A stretch of DNA of 64,000 nucleotides, from NCBI RefSeq assembly GCF_900101435.1, contig NZ_FMZH01000013.1:62001-126000 (forward strand), in the 5' to 3' direction. How positions within the stretch are numbered: the stretch's first letter is position 1; each line of letters begins with the position of its first letter. A program made the position numbers and the translations under genes. The DNA is from Pedobacter soli. GTDB taxonomy: Bacteria > Bacteroidota > Bacteroidia > Sphingobacteriales > Sphingobacteriaceae. Shown here one piece after another: positions 54,916 through 63,133 of this stretch. Below the pieces are notes generated by a model. The model searched no databases. It saw only the letters and a program-made list of their open reading frames with translations, and was not told the DNA's origin.

Positions 54916-55166
54916 AATTAAGGATTAACAAATATTTAACAATTTTTGAAACCGAACTTCAGAATCTCTTCAGACTTCGTCTATAGTTTTGTTACAACGA
55001 TCCTGCTTTGAATATTAGCAGGAAAGGCTGTACCCACGGAAAACAGAACTTTTTTATAGATAGAATTTTACAAAATTTTTCCAGGCCCATCGATACTTAG
55101 TGACCATATATCGGGACATCTGAAAAACCGTGTATTAACCTGTTTATTTTAACTATAAAAAAGAAC

Positions 55167-55550
55167 ATGTACAGAAAGGAATTTTTAATGAGTGTGGGGA
55201 TGAGTGCAGCACCTTTTGCCCGGATAAACTGCACCGGGTGCAAGAAAACTGCGGAAAGTAAGGCTGCTGATACCACAGCTCCCAGAGGAGTGGACTTTAT
55301 ATCGGATTTAAGCCTTGCTAGCAATGTTGCCCTGGTTAACAACAGAGCCTCGCTTATGGCCAATGGCGTAATTGTAGCCAGAACAATGACGGGTAGCTAT
55401 ATCGCGGTGCAACGCTCTTGTGCACATGAAAGTTATCCGCTTAGCTATCAAGGGGCAAACGCCAGGTTTTACTGCCCTAACCATGGTGCAACATTTGCTG
55501 AAAGCGGGGAGGTAAGCAATGGGCCTGCAACACGTTCCCTGACTGTATAG
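55167..55550 (+). CDS. Exported Rieske-type [2Fe-2S] protein
   Basis: A 127-residue protein. Its N-terminus, MYRKEFLMSVGMSAAPFARI followed by NCTGCKK, looks like a lipoprotein or weak signal sequence. The Rieske cluster ligands are present as CAH (SCAHESYPLSYQG) and CPNH (FYCPNHGATF). The fold is minimal compared with bc1-type Rieske proteins and resembles small periplasmic or lipoprotein ferredoxins. It would shuttle single electrons in the envelope, possibly from the cytochrome b. Confidence 0.9.
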   Translation: MYRKEFLMSVGMSAAPFARINCTGCKKTAESKAADTTAPRGVDFISDLSLASNVALVNNRASLMANGVIVARTMTGSYIAVQRSCAHESYPLSYQGANARFYCPNHGATFAESGEVSNGPATRSLTV

Positions 55551-55596
55551 CCTACCTAGTTAACAGCAACTTTACTAAGGGTTTTTTCTTAAAATT

Positions 55597-56025
55597 ATGA
55601 AACTACTATTTATTGTACTATTGGGAATGTTTACGATTCCCCTGACCTGGATGGGGGACTTTTCCCAGGCACAGCAACAAGCTAAATCTACCCATAAGCA
55701 GATACTGATCAATTTTTCAGGCTCTGACTGGTGTGGCCCATGTATCCGTTTGCGTAAGGAAATCCTGGAATCTGAGAAGTTTGAACAATATGCTTCGTCC
55801 AATTTGGTGTTGGTAAGGGCTGATTTCCCCAGGCAGAAGAAAAACCAGCTTTCAAAAGAACAGGTGAAGCTCAATGAATCACTAGCCGAACGCTATAACC
55901 GTGATGGAAAGTTTCCCTATACAGTATTGGTGGATGAAAACGGCAAAGTGCTCAAAACCTGGGACGGCTTTCCCGATGAAAGCCCGGAGGTTTTCGTGGC
56001 TGAAATCGATAAGTTAAAACAATAA
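55597..56025 (+). CDS. Exported thioredoxin-like protein
   Basis: A 142-residue protein with an N-terminal signal or anchor (MKLLFIVLLGMFTIPLTWMG) and a thioredoxin fold with the active site SGSDWCGPCIRLRKEIL. Its later part, FPYTVLVDENGKVLKTWDGF, includes the cis-proline position (KFPYT). It probably acts as a periplasmic thiol-disulfide reductant or oxidant. ApbE follows after 5 bp. Proteins of this kind are regularly found with DUF4266/DUF3570 pairs. Confidence 0.9.
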   Translation: MKLLFIVLLGMFTIPLTWMGDFSQAQQQAKSTHKQILINFSGSDWCGPCIRLRKEILESEKFEQYASSNLVLVRADFPRQKKNQLSKEQVKLNESLAERYNRDGKFPYTVLVDENGKVLKTWDGFPDESPEVFVAEIDKLKQ

Positions 56026-56030
56026 GAGAC

Positions 56031-56963
56031 ATGGAGTCCCAGTTAAGCGTTAAGCGGACTTTAAAACTAATGGGGAACCGTTTTGAGTTCACGGCCCTAG
56101 CCGAGGATCAGCTGCACGGCAATGCCGCGATCGATGCGGCTGTAGCGGAAGTGACCAGGATTGAGCGGCTGCTCACCACTTTTAATGAAAGCAGTCAAAC
56201 CTGTCAAATAAATAGCGCAGCAGGAGTATCGCCCGTCCGGGTAGACCAGGAAGTTATCGCACTAATTGAGCGGGCACAAAAAATTTCTGAAATTACCGAT
56301 GGCGCTTTCGATATTACCTATGGCTCTATCGATAAGCGGTTGTGGAACTTTGATCAGCATATGACCAGTTTACCAGATCAGCAAACAGCCCTGGCATCGG
56401 TTGACCTAATTGATTACCGCAACGTGGTCATAGATAAGGCATCCTCCAGCGTAATGTTGAAAAACAAGGGAATGCGTATAGGTTTCGGGGGAATAGGTAA
56501 AGGCTATGCCGCTGACCGGGCAAAACTGGTGATGCAGGACCATGGAATAAAAAGTGGTATTGTGAATGCCGCAGGCGATCTGACCGCCTGGGGAAAGCAG
56601 CATGATGGAAAGGCCTGGACAGTGGGGATTGCTGACCCTGCACAAACCAAACAACCTTTTTCTGCCTTAAACATCAGCGATATGGCAATTGCCACAAGTG
56701 GCAATTACGAAAAATTTGTAATCATCGATGGGCAGCGTTATTCGCATACGATCGATCCTAAAACAGGTCTTCCGGTAAGCGGGGTTAAAAGCGTGAGCAT
56801 CATTTGCCCCAGTGCCGAGCTGGCCGATGCACTGGCAACCCCGGTGGTGGTTATGGGAGTTAAGGTGGGCCTTGAGCTGATCAACCAGATTAAACAAGTG
56901 GCCTGTATCGTTATAAGTGATGATGATCGGGTCTTTACTTCAAAGAATATTAATGTAATATAG
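56031..56963 (+). CDS. apbE: FAD:protein FMN transferase (ApbE)
   Basis: A 310-residue flavin transferase that attaches FMN covalently to Thr or Ser of extracytoplasmic redox proteins. It has the family blocks ERLLTTFNESSQTCQINSAA, GAFDITYGSIDKRLWNFD, IGFGGIGKGYAADRAKLVMQ, the GIVNAAGDLTAWGK site, and ATSGNYEKFVIIDGQRYSHT with the DPKTGLP metal-binding motif. No clear signal peptide is seen, so it may act inside or lack a standard export signal. No protein in the cluster has an unequivocal flavinylation motif of the DxxSGAT type. DUF4266 starts 2 bp downstream. Confidence 0.95.
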   Translation: MESQLSVKRTLKLMGNRFEFTALAEDQLHGNAAIDAAVAEVTRIERLLTTFNESSQTCQINSAAGVSPVRVDQEVIALIERAQKISEITDGAFDITYGSIDKRLWNFDQHMTSLPDQQTALASVDLIDYRNVVIDKASSSVMLKNKGMRIGFGGIGKGYAADRAKLVMQDHGIKSGIVNAAGDLTAWGKQHDGKAWTVGIADPAQTKQPFSALNISDMAIATSGNYEKFVIIDGQRYSHTIDPKTGLPVSGVKSVSIICPSAELADALATPVVVMGVKVGLELINQIKQVACIVISDDDRVFTSKNINVI

Positions 56964-56965
56964 TT

Positions 56966-57196
56966 ATGAAAATTTCCAGAACATTTTCCCTCGTGGTGAC
57001 TGCTTTAAGTGTAATTTCAGCAACCACGAGTTCCTGTAGTAGCGTAAAACCTTATCAGAAAAGCAAAATCAACGATGCCGATATGATCCTTTCTGCACGC
57101 AAAGCCCAGAAGTTTGAACAGAGTTTTCAGTTATACCGGGAGGGGGCTTCTGGTGCTAACGGAGGTAAAAGCGGTGGTGGTTGCGGTTGTAACTAA
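56966..57196 (+). CDS. DUF4266-family cysteine-rich lipoprotein
   Basis: A 76-residue exported protein with a signal and likely lipoprotein Cys (VISATTSSCSSV), a central DADMILSARKAQKFEQSF helix and a C-terminal glycine-cysteine tail ending GGGCGCN. The family is of unknown function and always short. The tail with its CxC is a likely metal-, thiol- or cofactor-binding site and could be a substrate of the neighbouring thioredoxin or of ApbE, but its SGAN sequence misses the Thr needed for FMN attachment. Confidence 0.93.
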   Translation: MKISRTFSLVVTALSVISATTSSCSSVKPYQKSKINDADMILSARKAQKFEQSFQLYREGASGANGGKSGGGCGCN

Positions 57197-57211
57197 ACAG
57201 GAAAAGCAGAG

Positions 57212-58423
57212 ATGAAAAAGATATATTTCCACGTACTTTTTATGTACCTGGGCATGTTGGGTGCCTACGCACAAAGCAGACCTGAAGCAGTAAAACCCGA
57301 TAGCAGCAGCTATCAATCCAGGAGGTTAAAAATCGATGAGATTAACCTGGTTTCCGCCTATTACAACCAGAATGGTAACAATTCAGCCGTAACGGGCGGG
57401 ATCGGTACCGAGAAGCTGAGCGACTTCGCCAATACCATTGATCTGCAGATGTCCAGGTTTAATAAACGCGGTAAAAAGAATACCTTTATTTTTGAACTGG
57501 GTATAGACCATTATACCTCTGCTTCTTCCGATAAAATAGATCCCAGTACAATCTCTTCGGCATCTTCTGCCGATACGCGGATTTATCCCTCACTCAACTG
57601 GACACACTCCAATGAGCAAACGGGTAATTCATTTGGTTTTACCGGATCTTATTCCACAGAGTTTGACTATCAGTCACTCGGGGCTGCTTTTAACCTTACC
57701 CGTTTATCCAAAGACAAAAATACACAGTTTGACTTTAAGCTGCAGGCTTTCCTGGATAAATGGACTGTTATATTGCCCATAGAACTGCGAACGGGCAATA
57801 CGGGTAAACATGGGGAAGAATATGATACCGCACCACGCAATTCTTTTAGTGCTTCATTTTCACTATCACAGGTCATCACCAAGGACTTTCAGGCGGCATT
57901 GATCCTTGAACCGTCCTATCAGCATGGGTTGTTGGCTACCCGCTATCAGCGCAATTATTTCACCGACGGTTCGCTTCGGGCAGAGACCTTACCCGATAAA
58001 CGGTATAAATTGCCAATTGGGCTGCGCATGAATTATTTCCTGGGAGATCGCTTTGTGATCCGGAGTTTCTACCGCTATTATATGGATAATTGGGGAATCA
58101 GGGCGCATACTGCAGAACTGGAAGTTCCGGTAAAGGTCAATTCCTTTTTTTCAATCAGCCCTTTTTATCGCTATAATAACCAGAATGGGACACGGTATTT
58201 TGCAGCCTATGGACAGCACGACCCTTCAGCGCAGTACTTTACCAGCGATTATGATCTTTCGTCTTTGAAAAGTGATTTTTATGGGGTAGGCCTCCGCTTT
58301 TCCCCGCCAAAAGGAGTCCTGGGCTGGCAGCGCCTAAATACGCTGGAGCTCAGGTATGGCCATTATTCGCGCTCTACAGGCCTGGCCTCCAATATCGTGT
58401 CGTTAAACCTTAAATTTAGGTAA
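57212..58423 (+). CDS. DUF3570-family outer-membrane protein
   Basis: A 403-residue exported beta-barrel protein. It has a signal peptide (FMYLGMLGAYAQS), the family opening LKIDEINLVSAYYNQNGNNS with GGIGTEKLSDFANTIDLQMS, and alternating amphipathic strands to the end NIVSLNLKFR with a C-terminal aromatic/Arg pattern. DUF3570 proteins are found almost always with DUF4266 proteins; their function is unknown. It completes the operon and gives it an outer-membrane component. Confidence 0.94.
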   Translation: MKKIYFHVLFMYLGMLGAYAQSRPEAVKPDSSSYQSRRLKIDEINLVSAYYNQNGNNSAVTGGIGTEKLSDFANTIDLQMSRFNKRGKKNTFIFELGIDHYTSASSDKIDPSTISSASSADTRIYPSLNWTHSNEQTGNSFGFTGSYSTEFDYQSLGAAFNLTRLSKDKNTQFDFKLQAFLDKWTVILPIELRTGNTGKHGEEYDTAPRNSFSASFSLSQVITKDFQAALILEPSYQHGLLATRYQRNYFTDGSLRAETLPDKRYKLPIGLRMNYFLGDRFVIRSFYRYYMDNWGIRAHTAELEVPVKVNSFFSISPFYRYNNQNGTRYFAAYGQHDPSAQYFTSDYDLSSLKSDFYGVGLRFSPPKGVLGWQRLNTLELRYGHYSRSTGLASNIVSLNLKFR

Positions 58424-58899
58424 TATAGCCAAGGTCATTTTATCCGCATACCAACTAAGATAATGATAAACTGAAAATATTTATCACTTCTCTGTTATCG
58501 GTCCTTTCGTTATTTCAATAGGTCGGTGACAGCCAGCAGGTGCATACTGGAGATAATGTGCGGCCTGAGGAAATGGATAGTCTGGCAAGATGGTATGCGG
58601 CTTAATGTACCAAACTGAAAGTTTAAGCTTGCGCGATTTATAATTGCCAGCTGTGCTGTTGATGGAGGATGGCGTTGTTGCAGTGAATGATAGGACCCCA
58701 CTCAGGACGCTTGATTTAAACACAAAAGCCTAACTATGGGAAAATCATGCTTGGTTCGTCGCACAGTTGGATGATTACTTTCACTTGGCCTGCTGCTGCG
58801 TTATGCGCTGAGCCTTTCTCTCTTAAAGGGAAAACACAATTTGTTTGATCCATACCCAATGCATGGATTATCGGTATTTGTTATGGAAGTTTCCATACA
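58424..58899. other. Gene-poor stretch
   Basis: No intact gene. A minus-strand frame of 79 codons at 58484-58723 has some coding-like composition but no family or partner. Confidence 0.4.
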
Positions 58900-59178
58900 T
58901 TTTGTGAAATAAGGGGGATAAGAACAAGAATCTATGGATTGGCCTACGCTGGATACTTGGTAACAACTGCTAGCGGAACGCTGAGGATGTACAACAACAA
59001 ATACTGGTTTACCGATGTAGTTGCAGGGCGGGTTTTGGTATTGTATTGCCAAACATTAATATCTAGCCTAACCCCAACTCAAAAGCTTTGGTTAATAAAT
59101 GCTAAAAAACAACTGTTCATCGTATTAACTATCTATTCTATCGGTGGCGTTCGGCTGGCCTTCTCGGGAACATTTTGA
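58900..59178 (+). pseudogene. PAP2-family phosphatase relic (C-terminal part)
   Basis: A frame reading IYGLAYAGYLVTTASGTLRM, YNNKYWFTDVVAG matches the second half of Bacteroidota PAP2 (type 2 phosphatidic acid phosphatase) proteins, which end in RMYNNKHWLTDVVAG followed by GAGIGI. Immediately after VVAG a frameshift is needed (the other frame gives AGFGIVLPNINI). The N-terminal half is not recognisable and no start codon with ribosome site is seen. Thus it is a decayed gene. Confidence 0.65.
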
Positions 59179-59506
59179 TGGAAAAATGATTGTCTGGTTT
59201 TTATCTTTTCGACCATGTTTTTATTTTGTCTATTTAGGGGAGGCAATCCTTTGTATATTCGTTTATCTTTTTTGATTTTTAATCTCCTTTTTTTATAGGG
59301 GTTTTCTTGATGTTAGGCATCGTCAGACCCTATTTAGCTCAATCTACATCAAAATACACCTGGATAGAATCAAATATTTATTTCCTCAAAATGAAACAAT
59401 TAGCAGGTGAGTAGGTTTATAATCAAATAGCAGCAACTTACCGGATATCACTTAGTTTTAAGATCTAAATTAAGGTGTTTTTTTTATCCCGCTTAAGCAA
59501 TATAAA
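59179..59506. other. Promoter region of the PAS kinase gene
   Basis: AT-rich, with no gene seen. It precedes the kinase start at 59507. Confidence 0.4.
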
Positions 59507-60985
59507 ATGAATCACACCTCAACCGCCCAGCCCCTGATGGTATTAGAAAAGGTACCAGCATGCCTGATTATTTATTCTGCTGATTTTTATGTGTTAACCG
59601 TTAGCGATAGCCTGCAAATAAAATATAATCAAAGACGCGAAGATTTAGTGAATTTGAGGATGGATGATTTTGCGAGACTCGAAAAACTTTCTGATTCCTG
59701 GGGGAATTATTTGGACTGGCCTGGATTATACCAATGGTTTTTGCTAAATAAAGATCATTTGAGTGAGCCAGAAGCCTTGCATGATTTTGCTGAAAAATTT
59801 AGTGTTTGCAGTTACCAATTGGTTACCAGCGGAGGTGAGCGTCCGTCCTACATCATTTTTTGTTTTGATCTTTTACCAAATGCGCCAATTTCGGCCGTGC
59901 ACGCTGAAAAATATTATTCGCAAAATCCAGATCAAGATTCTATGACAAGGGATGATAATCTTAGAGCGGCCTTTGATGCTGCAGATCTGGGGAGCTGCAG
60001 CCTTGATCTTCGCACCTTTAAGGCAGAGATGTCGCCTGGATACAGAAAGCAATATGGTCTGGCTGAAAAAGGAGAGATTACCTGGGAGATGGTGTTGGAG
60101 GCTGTTGATCCAGCATATTTGGAAGAAGTGAACAGGGTACTGATTGAAGCTGCAAACAATGGAATGCCTATCGACTGTACTTATCCTATCAAACACCTCC
60201 GCACTGGCGAACGCAAATGGATGCGCGTGGTAGGTAAAGTGCAAAAAGGAGTTAATGGCCGATATGAATCGATACAGGCAGTAGTAATGGATGTGACTAC
60301 AAAAATGGAACAGGAAAAGCTCAAAAATGATTTTATATCCATGATAAGCCACGAGCTAAAGACACCTTTAACTTCTATAAAAGGCTATGTGCAGGTTTTA
60401 AAGTATAACTATGCTACTGCCAGAGAAAACCCTGAAAGGGTTCTGGCCAGGATGGAACGGCAACTGAGAAGGATGACCGATATCATCAATGCTTTTTTAA
60501 ATGTATCCAGGTTGGAATCCGGCAAGATTGAACTAAATAAAACCCAGTTTAATCTTGCTGATTTGGTCGCCGAAATACAGGCAGATTATTTAAGCTTTCT
60601 TTCCTCCCATGAACTTGTGTTTACAGGTATTGAACCTTGCTTATTGCAGGGTGATCAGGATAAAATCGGACAAGTGTTGCATAACCTTTTGAGTAATGCC
60701 GTAAAATATTCTGCTGTGGGAACCCAGATATTCATAGATTGTCATCGAAAACGCAGCAGCATTGTAATATCTGTCAGAGATCTAGGTGTGGGTATTGATA
60801 AGGAAAGTCTGCCCAAATTGTTTGACCGGTATTTCAAGATTCAAAACGATTTTACCTCTACAATATCAGGTTTTGGCATAGGGCTTTACCTTTCAACTGA
60901 GATTGTAGCACTGCATAAAGGCAGGGTCTGGGCCGATAGTGAGCCAGGCGTTGGCACTACAGTTAGCTTTGAATTACCACTTTAA
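59507..60985 (+). CDS. Soluble PAS sensor histidine kinase
   Basis: A 492-residue cytoplasmic kinase without membrane segments. An N-terminal PAS-like region (residues 10-130) and a second PAS domain (about 145-265, with RAAFDAADLGSCSLDLRTFK and GERKWMRVVGKVQ) are followed by HisKA (FISMISHELKTPLTSIKGYV, His near residue 282) and an ATPase domain (GQVLHNLLSNAVKYS, GFGIGLYLSTEIVALHKGRV). The catalytic part is close to that of the kinase at 31150. No regulator lies next to it. Confidence 0.94.
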   Translation: MNHTSTAQPLMVLEKVPACLIIYSADFYVLTVSDSLQIKYNQRREDLVNLRMDDFARLEKLSDSWGNYLDWPGLYQWFLLNKDHLSEPEALHDFAEKFSVCSYQLVTSGGERPSYIIFCFDLLPNAPISAVHAEKYYSQNPDQDSMTRDDNLRAAFDAADLGSCSLDLRTFKAEMSPGYRKQYGLAEKGEITWEMVLEAVDPAYLEEVNRVLIEAANNGMPIDCTYPIKHLRTGERKWMRVVGKVQKGVNGRYESIQAVVMDVTTKMEQEKLKNDFISMISHELKTPLTSIKGYVQVLKYNYATARENPERVLARMERQLRRMTDIINAFLNVSRLESGKIELNKTQFNLADLVAEIQADYLSFLSSHELVFTGIEPCLLQGDQDKIGQVLHNLLSNAVKYSAVGTQIFIDCHRKRSSIVISVRDLGVGIDKESLPKLFDRYFKIQNDFTSTISGFGIGLYLSTEIVALHKGRVWADSEPGVGTTVSFELPL

Positions 60986-61133
60986 GAAAAGGATTACTTT
61001 TAATGATTAGATCAATAAATATATGCGTAATATTAACCTATATGGAAATGGAGGCTCTTTTCGGATTTTTAATAGCTTGACAAAATGGCTTTAAAAATGG
61101 ATAGGAACTGTGCTTGATTGTTGAGATACTAGA

Positions 61134-61418
61134 TTACTTACTAATACAAACAGCTTCCATCTCTTCAGTTGATTCTAAGAAATCTTCCCATTTCTCAAAT
61201 CCGATATATCGTGCTAGTATTTCAAAAATCGCTATGGAAGGACGTTGAAACTGTATTAGCCCAAATATTCTTTTTAATGTGCTCTCACTTACATATTCAT
61301 CAATAGCATAAAATATAACAATAGAAATTTCGCGGCAAGGGTTTGGTGTTGATTCACTGAAGCCTGATTTCGATAAAAGGGCTACTGTTAAGGCTTGAAG
61401 AAGGAATGTTTCTTGCAT
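61134..61418 (-). CDS. Hypothetical protein with conserved C-terminal motif, 94 aa
   Basis: The C-terminal half (VSESTLKRIFGLIQFQRPSI and FEILARYIGFEKWEDFLEST) is a pattern seen in many Sphingobacteriaceae proteins, probably a small DNA-binding or helix-turn-helix-like domain: the STLKRxFG and LAxYxGFxxWxDF pieces recur. The N-terminal half has no clear fold. Function unknown. No partner gene. Confidence 0.6.
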   Translation of the reverse strand: MQETFLLQALTVALLSKSGFSESTPNPCREISIVIFYAIDEYVSESTLKRIFGLIQFQRPSIAIFEILARYIGFEKWEDFLESTEEMEAVCISK

Positions 61419-61723
61419 GTATGCACTTTGTGCAAAAATAGCGCTTTATCCTTAGTATGGCAATTGGTAAGTTCTTTTCTTGTTGGTTTTTAGAAAGGTA
61501 CCTAGAAAGGCATCTTTCAAGTCAGAGTATTTGATATAAGAATTTTAGTTTCTAGGTAGTTCAATCCTTGAATTTATTATTGAAAATCGTTATTTTGACA
61601 TAGGAAATTCCGGGTATCGTAAGTGCTTAGTTACTTTTTGCTGCTGTTTTATTACTGTTGATAGTTAGTGTTTTATAGTTTAGATTTATTTAAGAATTAA
61701 ATCAACGGGACGATTTAGTAAAC
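61419..61723. other. Intergenic stretch
   Basis: AT-rich DNA without a supportable gene. Confidence 0.45.
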
Positions 61724-61755
61724 AAAACAGCCCTTCAATATGGAAGGGCTGTTTT
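61724..61755 (-). terminator. Strong bidirectional terminator
   Basis: AAAACAGCCCTTC and GAAGGGCTGTTTT form a perfect 13-bp stem with the loop AATATG, with an A run on one side and T run on the other. It would end transcription of the minus-strand frame at 61884-62189, which lies 128 bp upstream on that strand. Confidence 0.85.
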
Positions 61756-61883
61756 ATTTACAGTAATCCTTTGTAATGTTATAAGTATAATTCGGGATTG
61801 TCTCGTCTTTCTATAGCTTGTCATTACCACAAGTTAGTTGAGAGGTTCTTCCACGATAATTTGAAAGATAAGTTGCAAAAGAT

Positions 61884-62042
61884 TTAATCTTCAGAAATAT
61901 TGAGAATCCATTTTTTGAGTAACACTTTTCTAGCTTTCCTTTTAGTTCTAATTTTCTTCTTTTTATCTACGACTTTCGGAATTAATGCTTCTGTTTCTTT
62001 TCTCAATTTTATTAATCTTCCAAGCTCATCATACTCTGTCAT
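61884..62042 (-). CDS. Lysine-rich small protein, minus strand
   Basis: From ATG 62042 the frame encodes 52 residues, MTEYDELGRLIKLRKETEAL then IPKVVDKKKKIRTKRKARKV to the end. The open frame continues upstream to 62189 without a standard start codon, and that part (FETFSTNGSPNVRISNKFIA) also looks like real protein. So the true gene is either longer with an unusual start (ATT) or truncated. The basic, helical composition suggests nucleic acid contact. No family is recognised. Confidence 0.5.
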   Translation of the reverse strand: MTEYDELGRLIKLRKETEALIPKVVDKKKKIRTKRKARKVLLKKWILNISED

Positions 62043-62189
62043 TTTAATGTCTAGTTCTGCAATTCGCTTTAAATCGGCGATAAATTTGTTGCTTATCCGG
62101 ACGTTTGGCGACCCGTTAGTAGAAAAGGTTTCGAATTTCGAAGCCTTTTTCTTTTTTAAAACATTTGTAATTAGTTGTTTTATAGCTTT

Positions 62190-62563
62190 TTACAGGTGAT
62201 TCTTTCGTTTTAATCTGGTGCGAACTATTTTTGTCTTATTTTCTTTTGACTGGATTTATTGCAATTATTTCCGAATTTTTGTGTCTAAAAGTGATAAAAT
62301 TTAGCGTTTAGTTTATTTATAAACTGTATTGAAAACAAGTCTGGTTGTTCTTCTTTAGTCATTGTGTTTTGAATTTGCTGAAAAGGGGAGAGGAGTGTTT
62401 CTGCGGCAACGTTTAGCCATTCTGTGATGAAAGTGTTTGATTTGTAGGTTATTAGTTCGGTAAATACCGTAACAATGATTTGCTTTTTTGCGTTTACAGG
62501 GGCCTTACTTCAAGTCTATACAGTTATTTTGGTACTTATCATCCAAGTTACTTAATTTTATTA
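62190..62563. other. Intergenic stretch
   Basis: AT-rich, no gene recognised. The open frame leading into the next gene has no coding character before 62564. Confidence 0.4.
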
Positions 62564-63133
62564 ATGATGAAATTTCAGCTTAGTTTATTATTTGGGTTTT
62601 TGACAGTTCTAGCTTTTGGCCAGAATAAAGGTATGGATACCCTGTCAAAACCCAAAAATGTCAGGGTCGATGGATTTTATTCTTCATCTGATAAAGAACC
62701 ACATTTGACATCTAAAAATATGCTCGTGTTTACCCCCGATGGGAGAGTTGGAGCAAAACAAGGTGGGACGACGGGCAACGAGCCATTTTCTTGTGCGTTC
62801 TATGAAAGCTTTAGGAGAGAGTATATTGGAACCTACCGGGTAGCTGGAGATAGTATTTTTGTCTCGATGAAGTTCTTATTTAAGAAAGGAACTATTCTAC
62901 ATGCCAAATTTGATCGATATAATGCGTTTTTGGCTGGGAAGATAACCGATGGAAACACAATAACGGGATGGAGGGTTGTTCCTCCATTTCCCAATCAGTT
63001 AAAGAAAAAGGATTTTGAATTCGGCTTCAACCAGAATTGGATGTTGCCGCAAAAAGTGATTTTTATAAAATCTGATGCAGTTAAGTGTTTGGTTGGGTAT
63101 TTCAGCGAAAATGGCCGCGCGTTTCGCTTTTAA
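62564..63133 (+). CDS. Secreted hypothetical protein, C-terminus cut by the IS21-like element
   Basis: A 189-codon frame from ATG 62564 with a signal peptide (MMKFQLSLLFGFLTVLAFGQ) and a lipocalin- or beta-barrel-like body (FYSSSDKEPHLTSKNMLVFT, then SIFVSMKFLFKKGTI). The last residues, FSENGRAFRF, are encoded by the terminal repeat of the element starting near 63100, so the native C-terminus has been replaced. Family unknown. Confidence 0.6.
   Translation: MMKFQLSLLFGFLTVLAFGQNKGMDTLSKPKNVRVDGFYSSSDKEPHLTSKNMLVFTPDGRVGAKQGGTTGNEPFSCAFYESFRREYIGTYRVAGDSIFVSMKFLFKKGTILHAKFDRYNAFLAGKITDGNTITGWRVVPPFPNQLKKKDFEFGFNQNWMLPQKVIFIKSDAVKCLVGYFSENGRAFRF

Noticed and set aside
56966..57196. SGAN in DUF4266 as an ApbE flavinylation site
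   Set aside because: The site needs Thr or Ser after GA (DxxSGAT/S); Asn cannot take FMN by phosphoester. It resembles the motif but misses the key residue.
61900..62199. Plus-strand 99-codon frame
   Set aside because: It is the complement of the more protein-like, lysine-rich minus-strand frame; its composition (Phe/Leu/Ser-rich) is typical of a shadow.
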